From the NCBI GenBank assembly GCA_023412665.1, contig JAEZCA010000002.1, forward strand, positions 1-64,000: 64,000 nt of DNA, in the 5' to 3' direction. The DNA is from Bacillota bacterium. GTDB taxonomy: Bacteria; Bacillota; Clostridia; Acetivibrionales; DTU013. Each line of letters begins with the position of its first letter. Positions within the stretch are counted from its first letter, which is position 1. The notes below the pieces were generated by a model. That model made no database searches. It was not told the DNA's origin and saw only the letters and a program-made list of their open reading frames with translations. The position numbers and the translations under genes were made by a program. Below, in pieces: positions 54,566-63,177 of the stretch.

Positions 54566-55608
54566 AGATAGCAATTGTTACAAACCAGGTTCCTTTTGTT
54601 CAGGGAGGAGCAGAATTTCTTGTTGAGAACCTTAGAAAAAAGATAGATGAATATGGACATGAAGCTCAAGTTATAAAACTTCCTTTTAGCTGGTATCCAC
54701 AGGATCGTATTATTGAAAGCATGATCGCTGCAAGACTTACAAGGATTGAAAATGCAGATAAAGTAATTGCTATGAAGTTTCCTGCTTACTACATAGAGCA
54801 TCCTAAAAAACAGATATGGTTGATACATCAATTCAGGCAATGCTATGATCTTTGGGGGACAGAGTACCAACTTTTGACCAATGATAGTAAAGGTTTGAAT
54901 ATACGAGATAGTATTATTCATTCAGATAATGAGTTATTTAAATCTCAAAAGTCACCAATATACACAATCAGTCCAGTTGTTTCAAAGCGTCTTAAAGAGT
55001 TTAATGGTATTGATTCACAATATATGTGTGCTCCGCTCAATAATGAGGAAATATTCTATTTTAAGGAGTATGGAGACTATATTTTCTATCCAAGCAGAGT
55101 TAATCATAGTAAGCGACAGCATATAGCTGTAGAGGCAATGAGGTATGTGAAGTCAAATGTAAAATTAGTAATTGCAGGGAAAGGTGATACGGAGGATGAT
55201 GAAAAATATTTACAAAGCTTAATAAAAAAATATGGATTAACATCGACAGTAACTTACCTGAATAGGTTCATAAGTGAACAAGAAAAGGCAGATCTTTATG
55301 CAGGTTGTCTTGCTGCAGTTTATTTACCTGTTCAGGAAGACTCATACGGATATGTGACACTTGAGGCGTTCAAATCTCAAAAAACTGTTATTACATTTAA
55401 CGATTCAGGTGGAACTGACATAGTGGTAAAAGATGGTACTACTGGGCTCATTTCAAACCCTGATCCCAAAGAACTTGCTCACAATATGGATGAACTGTAC
55501 AATAATAAGAATAAAGCTCGTGAACTTGCTCTAAATGCACCTGAGTTACTTAATAGTCTAGGAATCAATTGGGAAACAATAATGGAAAGATTGGTGTTAA
55601 AAATATGA
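54562..55608 (+). CDS. Glycosyltransferase family 4, tandem paralogue B
   Basis: Encodes 348 residues and starts at GTG overlapping the previous stop. Same layout as paralogue A: AIVTNQVPFVQGGAEFLVEN, IFYPSRVNHSKRQHIAVEAM, QEDSYGYVTLEAFKSQKTVI and DSGGTDIVVKDGTTGLIS. By eye around two fifths of positions match between the two, enough divergence for different acceptors or linkages. It overlaps the next gene by 4 nt. Confidence 0.92.
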   Translation: MKIAIVTNQVPFVQGGAEFLVENLRKKIDEYGHEAQVIKLPFSWYPQDRIIESMIAARLTRIENADKVIAMKFPAYYIEHPKKQIWLIHQFRQCYDLWGTEYQLLTNDSKGLNIRDSIIHSDNELFKSQKSPIYTISPVVSKRLKEFNGIDSQYMCAPLNNEEIFYFKEYGDYIFYPSRVNHSKRQHIAVEAMRYVKSNVKLVIAGKGDTEDDEKYLQSLIKKYGLTSTVTYLNRFISEQEKADLYAGCLAAVYLPVQEDSYGYVTLEAFKSQKTVITFNDSGGTDIVVKDGTTGLISNPDPKELAHNMDELYNNKNKARELALNAPELLNSLGINWETIMERLVLKI

Positions 55609-56888
55609 AAATTGCATGGTTTACGCCATTTAGTGAGAAAAGTGCAATTGGGAAGTACAGTAAACTAGCAACAGATGCACTTTGCAGGTATGCATCAGTA
55701 GATATATTTGTGTTTGAAAAAGATAACCTGCTTAAGACTAACTTGAAGATAATTAATTATTCTATTAATGATAAACTGATTGCCAAGCTTGGAGAGTATG
55801 ATATTATCGTATATAACATGGGTGATTACTCTCCTTATCATGAAAAAATCTATGAAGTATTGCAGATCAAAAAAGGGATTATTATTATTCATGATGCATC
55901 ATTACTGGGTTTTTATTATGGTTATTTTTGTGACTCGAAGAAAGACGGAGATGCTTTTGCCACACTTTATACGCAAATATATTGTGAGTTAGCTGATAAT
56001 GCTATCAATAGATATACAAGCAATGATAGTACAAAATACGGATTTATGGAACATATAACAAGCTTTTGTAGTGGAGTTATTGTTCATTCTGATTTCCATG
56101 CTGAAATAATTAGAAGGATATATAATGGACCTTTATTAAGGATATATTTCCCTTTTACTCAGGAATATATGACAGTTAAAGAAAGCAGTAATGATTCAAT
56201 GAAGGAAACTTCAAAAATCAATATGCTTACCGTTGGAAATATCAATAAAAATAAAAGAGTATATGAGGTAGTTCAAACAATAGGTAAATCTGAATTATTA
56301 AAAAAATCATTGATTTATACAGTAATAGGCTCGAAGGCTGACAGCGAATATATTAAGAGAATTGAAGAGCTCATAGAGCAGTACAATTTGTCGGATGTTG
56401 TTAAGCTTATTGGCTATATGGATGATGCTACACTTGCAGCATATTACAGGGATGCAGATGTTATTTGCAATTTGAGAAATCCTGCTATTGAAGGAGCATC
56501 ATGGTCTTTGGTGGAACAGATGAGCCTTGGTAAGCCTGTAATAGTTTCAGATAATGGTTTCTATTCCGAGATCCCTGATGATTGTGTATTGAAAATTAGC
56601 ATTGATAATGAAGATAAAGACTTAGATAGAATACTGACATCAATCGTTAAGGATTCTGAACTCCTCAAGCATAAGGGGCACAGTGCTGAGAAACTAGTTA
56701 ATCAACATTTTAATCAGCAGCAATATGCAGAAAATTTTATGAATTTTACTAGTGACATTTTTAATATGAAACCCATTGAAAGCCTAATGAATAGAATATC
56801 ATTTGTTATGAACGAATTTAATATATCAAAAGATATGAAGATTGTTGAGACTGTCTCTGAACAAATTGAAATTATGTTTAGTAAATAG
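55605..56888 (+). CDS. Glycosyltransferase family 4 with C-terminal extension
   Basis: Encodes 427 residues from the ATG at 55605, overlapping the previous stop; a frame opening at 55569 is not supported by a site. The N-terminus KIAWFTPFSEKSAIGKYSKL is GT4-like, and an acceptor-domain motif GIIIIHDASLLGFYYGYF follows. The donor domain has NMLTVGNINKNKRVYEVVQT, NPAIEGASWSLVEQMSLGKP (E-x7-E) and VIVSDNGFYSEIPDD. The last 45 residues form an extra helical tail. It probably adds another sugar in the same repeat unit. Confidence 0.92.
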   Translation: MKIAWFTPFSEKSAIGKYSKLATDALCRYASVDIFVFEKDNLLKTNLKIINYSINDKLIAKLGEYDIIVYNMGDYSPYHEKIYEVLQIKKGIIIIHDASLLGFYYGYFCDSKKDGDAFATLYTQIYCELADNAINRYTSNDSTKYGFMEHITSFCSGVIVHSDFHAEIIRRIYNGPLLRIYFPFTQEYMTVKESSNDSMKETSKINMLTVGNINKNKRVYEVVQTIGKSELLKKSLIYTVIGSKADSEYIKRIEELIEQYNLSDVVKLIGYMDDATLAAYYRDADVICNLRNPAIEGASWSLVEQMSLGKPVIVSDNGFYSEIPDDCVLKISIDNEDKDLDRILTSIVKDSELLKHKGHSAEKLVNQHFNQQQYAENFMNFTSDIFNMKPIESLMNRISFVMNEFNISKDMKIVETVSEQIEIMFSK

Positions 56889-56917
56889 ACGAAAGATTTA
56901 ATGAATGGAGAGAAAAA

Positions 56918-57868
56918 ATGAGCACACTAATCACCGGAGCTGCAGGATTTGTTGGAAAGCACCTTATTAGACTCCTGCAAAGCGAAGGGCAACAAAACAT
57001 TGTTGCGTTAGCATTGAACGAGCAAGAAGCCGATTTATTGAGAGAATATAATATTGATGTTTTTATTGGAGATATACTGTGTATAGATGATCTTAAATCT
57101 GTTATATCTCGAGTAAAGCCGGAACAGATATTTCATATGGCGGCACAAAGCTCGGTAGAACTATCATGGGTAGATCCGATGAAAACTGCGGATATAAACA
57201 TAAAAGGGACTATAAATTTACTGGAGTGTGTACGGGCACTATCGCTCAAAACAAGAATTATGTTGATTGGTTCCGGAGATGAATATGGTACTGTATCAGC
57301 TCAAGATATGCCAATTAACGAAAATACGAGGCTAGCTCCCACAAACATTTATGCGGTTACAAAGGTATGCCAGAATATGCTTGGAAACGTATATGCAAAT
57401 GCGTATCATATGGATTTGGTCATGACCAGGGCATTTAATCACATCGGGCCAGGCCAATCATCGAAATTTGTTGTATCTGATTTTTGCAAGCAGCTTGTAG
57501 AAATAGAAAAAGGTTTGGCCGAACCAGTCATCAGAGTAGGAAATACAGCTGTTAAGAGGGATTTTACTGATGTAAGAGATGTAGTAAAAGCATATTACTT
57601 TATAATGAATAGGGGTGTTACTGGCGAAACTTATAATATCGCCAGCGGACAACCAGTGAGTATACAAGATATATTGGATATCATAATATCTCAATCGAAA
57701 GTAAAGATACTGGTAGAATTAGATAAAAAGAGGTTTAGACCAACAGATACTGCAGTTGTTGACACGGACAGTTCAAAACTACGGAAACTAACGGGATGGA
57801 AAAATGAAATCAGTCTTGAGCAATCAATTAAAGATACTATCAGTTATTGGGAGAAATATTTGTTATAA
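56918..57868 (+). CDS. GDP-6-deoxy-4-keto-mannose reductase-like SDR (Rmd type)
   Basis: Encodes 316 residues. Extended short-chain dehydrogenase: nucleotide loop ITGAAGFVGKHLIRLL, MAAQSSVELSWVDP, catalytic SGDEYG and YAVTKVCQN, and the substrate-side RAFNHIGPGQSSKFVVSDFC, which is characteristic of Rmd and related GDP-sugar reductases. With gmd present it would make GDP-D-rhamnose. A second dehydratase or an epimerase are less likely alternatives. It is separated from neighbours by 29 and 81 nt, slightly looser than the preceding genes. Confidence 0.87.
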   Translation: MSTLITGAAGFVGKHLIRLLQSEGQQNIVALALNEQEADLLREYNIDVFIGDILCIDDLKSVISRVKPEQIFHMAAQSSVELSWVDPMKTADINIKGTINLLECVRALSLKTRIMLIGSGDEYGTVSAQDMPINENTRLAPTNIYAVTKVCQNMLGNVYANAYHMDLVMTRAFNHIGPGQSSKFVVSDFCKQLVEIEKGLAEPVIRVGNTAVKRDFTDVRDVVKAYYFIMNRGVTGETYNIASGQPVSIQDILDIIISQSKVKILVELDKKRFRPTDTAVVDTDSSKLRKLTGWKNEISLEQSIKDTISYWEKYLL

Positions 57869-57949
57869 TAGAATAGTTTTGTCAGGATTATTAATCGAAA
57901 TTAAGGGAGAAAGTCTTATAAATAACATCGTTGAAAGGGGCTCAATACT

Positions 57950-60175
57950 TTGGAGAGAAATATCACTGAACACAATTTAGAAAACAAAAAAAGAGAGATA
58001 CTAATTTACACTGTTGCATTAGCTTTATGTGCTGCCATCTTGACTTATGTTTTGAAGCTTTGGAATGCAGACATTAGAATTCCTTTTGTTTATGCAGGAG
58101 ATGCTAATTACGCAAGTGCTTTTATAAAGTCAATAATCGACACAGGTTGGAATAATTTCAATCCAAATATTGGCGGAGTATATGGCATGAGTTTTGCAGA
58201 CTATCCAACATCAGATTCATTTCATAATTTGGTGATGAAGATAATAGCTTTATTTACGTCTGAGTACGGCGTTGTACTTAATGTTTACTATTTATTAGGT
58301 TACTTTCTCACAACAATATCTGCATTATATGTACTTAGAAGATTTAAAATTGATTATGCCCCTGCTATTTTATGCAGTTTGTTATTTACTTTCATGCCAT
58401 ATCACTTTTTTAGAAATGAAGCGCATCTATATTTAGGTGAATACTACATGATTCCGTTGATTATAATGGTTACATTGTGGCTATTCGAAGGAAAGATAAC
58501 AATAATACATAAAAAGGGAGAGAATATATTTAAAGAAAATTTTAAAAACCGTTTCTTAATAGAAGCGATAATTATATGTGCAATAACCTCTTCTTCAGGT
58601 GTATATTTTGCGTTTTTTGCGTGCTTCTTTTTTGGAATAGCATTACTGTCAAAGGTTTTAAGTGATAAAAGAATAAATGGTACTGTAATAGCAGGGCTTC
58701 TAATAATAGTTATTACTTGTACTGGATTGCTATTGAATATATTACCAGGCATAATTTATAGCATTAAAAACGGAACAAATGAGTTGGTCGGGAAAAGGTA
58801 TTGGTTTGAAAGCGAAACATATGCATTAAGGCTAACAGGTCTTATTTTACCTATAGTTGGACATAGAATCGAGTTATTCAATTGGGTAGCAACAAAGTAT
58901 ATGCAAGGGACTCAGTTGCCCAATCCTAATATTTGTGCACCCCTTGGAATTATTGGTTGTATAGGATTGGCGATATTATTTATCTACCTATTTATTTCAC
59001 CTAATAGAGATGTAGATGTAGAAAAAAATAGCATCCTAAAAAATCTATCAAAGCTAAATATTGCTGCTATTTTACTGGCAACTGCAGGAGGTCTTGGCAC
59101 TATATTTGCAATGGTAGTCTCGCCACAAATACGGGCATATGACAGGATATCAATTTTTATCTCGTTTTTTTCTCTGTTAACGGTGGCAATATGTTTTCAA
59201 AGTATTACGGATAAGTACAAAAATAAAAGAGGACTAAATGTCATAAGTGTTTTTGTAGCAGCAGGTTTACTATGCTTTGGTGTTTTTGATCAAACATCAC
59301 CAGGTTATGTGTACCCATATGATCAAACAGCATATGAATTCAATAGTGATGGCAATTTTGTAAGAAGCATTGAAAATGTATTGGAAGATGATGCGTTGGT
59401 ATTTCAGCTGCCGTACCATCCGTTTCCAGAAACAGGACCTCTATATAAGCTTAATGCCTATGACCATTTTAAGGGATATTTACATTCCACATCACTAAGG
59501 TGGAGTTATGGAGCGATGAGAGGAAGACCAGGAGATATATGGCAGGAGAATGTTGCTGCAGAACCAGTGGATAAATTATTAAGTTCATTGGTAGTAGCAG
59601 GATACTCCGGTATTTACATAGACCGCTTTGGATATGAAGATAATGGAGAAGAAATAGAGTCGTCATTAAGTGAGTTATTGGGTGCAGAGCCAATAGTTAG
59701 TGAAAATAACAGGTTATCTTTTTTTGATATCTCCAGTTTTGCTGAAGATCTGAAAAATAGTACTAGTGATAGTGAGTGGAATTCACTGAGAGAAGAAGTT
59801 TTATACCCTCTGGAAGTAAACTGGAAGGATGAATTCTCGGGACTTGAATCAAACGCTGATATGAATTGGAGATGGTGTGGGTCAACAGGACAGTTAGAAA
59901 TCGTTAACCCATCAGACCAAGTAAGGAAGACATTACTTTCAATGGTGCTCAAGACAGGCTATGTTGATTATTCAAATATAACTATTAAAGGGAATGATTT
60001 TGAAGAAAATCTGAAAATCAATGGACAGGGAACTCCATTCGAAAAAGAAGTTATTATTCCACCTGGCATATATAGCATTTACTTTTCATGTGATGCAGAG
60101 AGAGTTGATACACCAGGTGATCCACGAGTTCTTGTATTTAGTGTTATTAACTTTAATCTGGAGGAAATGGATTAA
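57950..60175 (+). CDS. Polytopic membrane protein, probable GT-C-type glycosyltransferase with C-terminal beta domain
   Basis: Encodes 741 residues and starts at TTG after gaaagggg. About ten to eleven membrane helices fill residues 20-465. The first outer loop carries an acidic motif (FVYAGDANYASAFIKSIIDT, then GMSFADYPTSDSFHN) in the position where GT-C enzymes keep catalytic acids. Residues about 490-741 are extracytoplasmic; they include a Trp/Tyr-rich part (STSLRWSYGAMRGRPGD) and end in a beta-rich block (701-735) that aligns gap-free with the protein encoded at 49590. It would use a polyprenyl-phosphate sugar, for instance one made by the GT2 at 60264. No exact family is claimed. It is the last gene of the plus-strand operon. 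Confidence 0.82.
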   Translation: MERNITEHNLENKKREILIYTVALALCAAILTYVLKLWNADIRIPFVYAGDANYASAFIKSIIDTGWNNFNPNIGGVYGMSFADYPTSDSFHNLVMKIIALFTSEYGVVLNVYYLLGYFLTTISALYVLRRFKIDYAPAILCSLLFTFMPYHFFRNEAHLYLGEYYMIPLIIMVTLWLFEGKITIIHKKGENIFKENFKNRFLIEAIIICAITSSSGVYFAFFACFFFGIALLSKVLSDKRINGTVIAGLLIIVITCTGLLLNILPGIIYSIKNGTNELVGKRYWFESETYALRLTGLILPIVGHRIELFNWVATKYMQGTQLPNPNICAPLGIIGCIGLAILFIYLFISPNRDVDVEKNSILKNLSKLNIAAILLATAGGLGTIFAMVVSPQIRAYDRISIFISFFSLLTVAICFQSITDKYKNKRGLNVISVFVAAGLLCFGVFDQTSPGYVYPYDQTAYEFNSDGNFVRSIENVLEDDALVFQLPYHPFPETGPLYKLNAYDHFKGYLHSTSLRWSYGAMRGRPGDIWQENVAAEPVDKLLSSLVVAGYSGIYIDRFGYEDNGEEIESSLSELLGAEPIVSENNRLSFFDISSFAEDLKNSTSDSEWNSLREEVLYPLEVNWKDEFSGLESNADMNWRWCGSTGQLEIVNPSDQVRKTLLSMVLKTGYVDYSNITIKGNDFEENLKINGQGTPFEKEVIIPPGIYSIYFSCDAERVDTPGDPRVLVFSVINFNLEEMD

Positions 60176-60196
60176 AAGAAATTAGTGCCATTTTCA

Positions 60197-60236
60197 GTTT
60201 CCTCACAGCCCTTATGACGCGGGACTGTGAAGAAAC
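60197..60236. terminator. Hairpin between convergent polysaccharide operons
   Basis: A 12-bp stem with one mismatch, gtttcctcacag (60197-60208) with ctgtgaagaaac (60225-60236), extended inward by ccc/ggg. There is no T-run, but its place between two converging genes suits a bidirectional stop. Confidence 0.6.
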
Positions 60237-60263
60237 AGTATATGTGCAGAACGTAACTCACTT

Positions 60264-61220
60264 TTAATCGGAGTGTACTGATTTATCTAAGAAATTTATC
60301 CTTCGTTCCTCAACTACTAAAGGGCGGTTCATCACACGTGTATTTATAGTCAGTACATATTCTCCGACTAACCCGATGAAGAAAATTTGCAGCCCGCCCA
60401 ACACGAATACACCCAACATCAATGGGAAAATGCCCATCGGAATTGCACTACCCAACACAAGCCGAAGTATGATGTATACTATTGCAGATAATATACTCAA
60501 AAAGGATATTCCGAATCCTGCTATAGTTGCGATGCGCATTCCAACTTTTGTATATGAAGTGAAACTTGTCATTGCTGTATCATAATATCTGTACCAATTG
60601 TATGAGCTTTTACCTGCTCGGCGCTTTGGTTGTTCAAAGAAGATATACTTGATTTGTGAACCGAACTCCGCAACCGTTCCGCGCAGCCACGGAATGGGGT
60701 CTTCCAGTTTTCGAAGAAGTTCTATAAACGATTTATCGTATAGACCGAAACCTGTGAAATGTTCAATTTGCTCGACATCGGACATCTTCTTTATCATTCG
60801 GTAGTATACAGATCGGAGAGTGTACACTAAACCGCTTTCCTTGGATGAGTTTTTAATGGCACAGACGATTTTATGTCCGTTCTCCCATGCATGGACAAAT
60901 TCCGGAATAAGAGACGGCGGTGTTTGAAAATCGGACATCATAAACACAGCTGCATCACCGGATGTATTCAGTAAAATATGCATACTGGAACGGTCGGCTC
61001 CAAAATTCCTGGCGTTAAATATAGCTTTGATTTTCGGATTTTGCTCACAGAGGAGGATTATCTTATCGCGTGTGTGGTCAGTTGAACAGTTGTCACCGAT
61101 TATGATCTCGTAGTCGTAATCCGGGAGTTTATCTTTAAATATCTTGATTATTTCATCACACAGTGAAGCTATGTTTTCTTCCTCATTATAAGTTGGCAAA
61201 ACAACACTGATAGTTTTCAT
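60264..61220 (-). CDS. Glycosyltransferase family 2, polyprenol-phosphate type (GtrB/DPM-like)
   Basis: Encodes 318 residues. The GT-A domain starts TISVVLPTYNEEENIASLCD and holds the DxD-like IIGDNCSTDHTRDKII and MMSDFQTPPSL. The region FEQPKRRAGKSSYNWYRYYD is typical of bactoprenol glucosyltransferases. Two C-terminal membrane helices (about 230-255 and 265-290) anchor it. It should make an undecaprenyl-phosphate sugar for use by a membrane transferase, possibly the protein encoded at 57950. Its start overlaps the stop of the upstream epimerase gene by 4 nt. Confidence 0.93.
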   Translation of the reverse strand: MKTISVVLPTYNEEENIASLCDEIIKIFKDKLPDYDYEIIIGDNCSTDHTRDKIILLCEQNPKIKAIFNARNFGADRSSMHILLNTSGDAAVFMMSDFQTPPSLIPEFVHAWENGHKIVCAIKNSSKESGLVYTLRSVYYRMIKKMSDVEQIEHFTGFGLYDKSFIELLRKLEDPIPWLRGTVAEFGSQIKYIFFEQPKRRAGKSSYNWYRYYDTAMTSFTSYTKVGMRIATIAGFGISFLSILSAIVYIILRLVLGSAIPMGIFPLMLGVFVLGGLQIFFIGLVGEYVLTINTRVMNRPLVVEERRINFLDKSVHSD

Positions 61221-62239
61221 ATGTTTCCTCCAATGCGGGTGTTCATACTTTCTGCAAGTATATTCCGTATGCCGTCAGCCTGACTGGTAGTTACTTGCCA
61301 GCCGAGCGACTTTAACTTTGTATTGTTTAGCATTATACCCGGGGTACGTGTTTCTTCACTTTTACCCGAATTGTATAAAACTTTAGCAGAACAGCCATAA
61401 TTTTCCGATGCAATTCTTGCAATTATTTCTGCGGTCTCATCAATAGCAGAGAAATTACCCAGTTCTGCATTCGACGATATATTATAAGCTTGACCGGGTT
61501 CACCTTTCTCGCAAACAACAAGCAATCCTGAAACAGCATCATCTATATAAATGTTGTCGCGTCTTGCCAATCCAGAATTGTTTATGAGGATGTCTTCGTT
61601 GGCAATGACTTTGTCCAGGAAACTAAAAAATGCGGTTTCAGGCTGAGAAGGAGCAGTACCATATATATAACTCGGCCGTACGATTACTGCATCGATATTA
61701 TGCTGCTTGACATACGCACGTGCAATTACCTCAATCATCCGTTTTGATTCGGAATATGGAGAATTGTTACTGTCCAGTGCTGCAGCAATCCCAGTATCCT
61801 GCTCAGAAACTGAAATATCTTCACTTGATAGGTTTCCGTACACAGTTGCTGACGAAAACAGTACTATACGTCCGTTTCTGCCACTTGCTGTTTGCTGCTT
61901 GCGCAGCAGTTCAAGGCAATTAAGAGTTCCGAAGATGTTAGGGTAAATTACATCTATCGGAGCATCTGCAATTGTCCTTCCAGAGATCGGACTTGCTGCA
62001 TGAAATATCACATCAACCGTTTTTTCGTTTATGTCGAACGGCTGCGATACATCTTGTGCAATATAGCTGAATTCAGGATTTTCAAGGTGTTTGGCAAAGG
62101 TTATTTTCAACTTTTGTTCGTTACGACTGAGTGCAATTACCTGTACATTGCCAATTGCCATCAGCTCGTCAACCAGGTGACTGCCCACCAAACCGGTAGC
62201 TCCTGTAACGAGTACTGTTTTTCCAGCAAAATATGACAT
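61217..62239 (-). CDS. NAD-dependent epimerase/dehydratase (extended SDR)
   Basis: Encodes 340 residues. Nucleotide loop VLVTGATGLVGSHLVDELMA, the conserved FHAASPISG, active-site Ser in FSSATVYGN, catalytic YSESKRM, and PSYIYGTAPSQPETAFFSFL. The family includes UDP-xylose synthases, epimerases and dTDP-sugar dehydratases, and the substrate cannot be fixed. It lies between the GT2 and the split transketolase genes on the same strand, so it probably modifies a sugar that depends on the transketolase product. Confidence 0.88.
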   Translation of the reverse strand: MSYFAGKTVLVTGATGLVGSHLVDELMAIGNVQVIALSRNEQKLKITFAKHLENPEFSYIAQDVSQPFDINEKTVDVIFHAASPISGRTIADAPIDVIYPNIFGTLNCLELLRKQQTASGRNGRIVLFSSATVYGNLSSEDISVSEQDTGIAAALDSNNSPYSESKRMIEVIARAYVKQHNIDAVIVRPSYIYGTAPSQPETAFFSFLDKVIANEDILINNSGLARRDNIYIDDAVSGLLVVCEKGEPGQAYNISSNAELGNFSAIDETAEIIARIASENYGCSAKVLYNSGKSEETRTPGIMLNNTKLKSLGWQVTTSQADGIRNILAESMNTRIGGNI

Positions 62240-62256
62240 ATTGCATATCCTCCGAA

Positions 62257-63177
62257 TTATTTCTGTGCAAACCCCTTAATACGTTCAAATAATTGTAATT
62301 CTGAAAGTCCGTGCGCTTCCAGCAGGTCACGATACCAGCCATAAGTCTTGCAAAACGTATCGTCAAAGCCAATCATATCCATCTTGACATTAACACCGTT
62401 CGTTACCAGTACTTCGCTTACCGCACCGCCTAATCCGCCGCTGATTTGGTGCTCTTCAACGGTGACGATCCTGCCTGTTTTTCTTGCTGACCTGATAAGG
62501 CATTCTTTGTCAAGGGGCTTGAGAGTAGACGCATTTATGACTTCAGTATCAATACCTATTTCATTCAGCCTTTTGGCAGCGTTCATCACACTTGATAAAA
62601 TATTGCCGGTGCTAATGAGGGTTAGATCTGTTCCGGATTGAAGTACACTCCATTTTCCAATTTGAAATACTGGCTTCTCGACATATATCTCGTCCTCAAA
62701 CGCCTTTCCCAAGCGAAAATATATCGGACCCTTGTGTGAAAGGGCAGCTTCGAAAGCCGGAATGACCTCAAATGGGCTTGCTGGTGAAACTATGGTCAGG
62801 TTTGGCAGCACTCGAAGTACGGCAATGTCTTCTGTAGAATGGTGCGTCGGACCAAAATTGTTGATCTTTACTCCTTGACCCATAGCTATGATTTTTACGT
62901 TCAAATTCTGCAGGCAGACATCATCACGAATGGATTCAAATGCTCTATATGCCAAAAATGCACCAACTGTGTATACAATTGGAATCATACCGTCCTTGGC
63001 AAGTGCGGCTGCAGCAGTAACCATATTGCACTCTGCTATCCCAAAATTGACACAGCGGTTTCCATAATTGGTTTTAACTAATTCATACTGTTCAAAATCA
63101 CTGTCTGCCAGTATTAAAACATATCGCGCATCCAATGAAAGCAAATTATTCAATGTTGACTCAAATGTTTTTTTCAT
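62257..63177 (-). CDS. Transketolase, C-terminal subunit
   Basis: Encodes 306 residues. It holds the pyrimidine-binding and C-terminal domains of a split transketolase: RYVLILADSDFEQYELVKTN at the start, the conserved FGIAECNMVTAAAALAKDGM with the catalytic Glu, FGPTHHSTEDIAVLRVLPNL, and TVEEHQISGGLGGAVSEVL at the end. With the N-terminal subunit encoded just upstream (4-nt overlap) it would form a complete thiamine-diphosphate enzyme moving two-carbon units. The location points to sugar-precursor synthesis rather than central metabolism. Confidence 0.94.
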   Translation of the reverse strand: MKKTFESTLNNLLSLDARYVLILADSDFEQYELVKTNYGNRCVNFGIAECNMVTAAAALAKDGMIPIVYTVGAFLAYRAFESIRDDVCLQNLNVKIIAMGQGVKINNFGPTHHSTEDIAVLRVLPNLTIVSPASPFEVIPAFEAALSHKGPIYFRLGKAFEDEIYVEKPVFQIGKWSVLQSGTDLTLISTGNILSSVMNAAKRLNEIGIDTEVINASTLKPLDKECLIRSARKTGRIVTVEEHQISGGLGGAVSEVLVTNGVNVKMDMIGFDDTFCKTYGWYRDLLEAHGLSELQLFERIKGFAQK

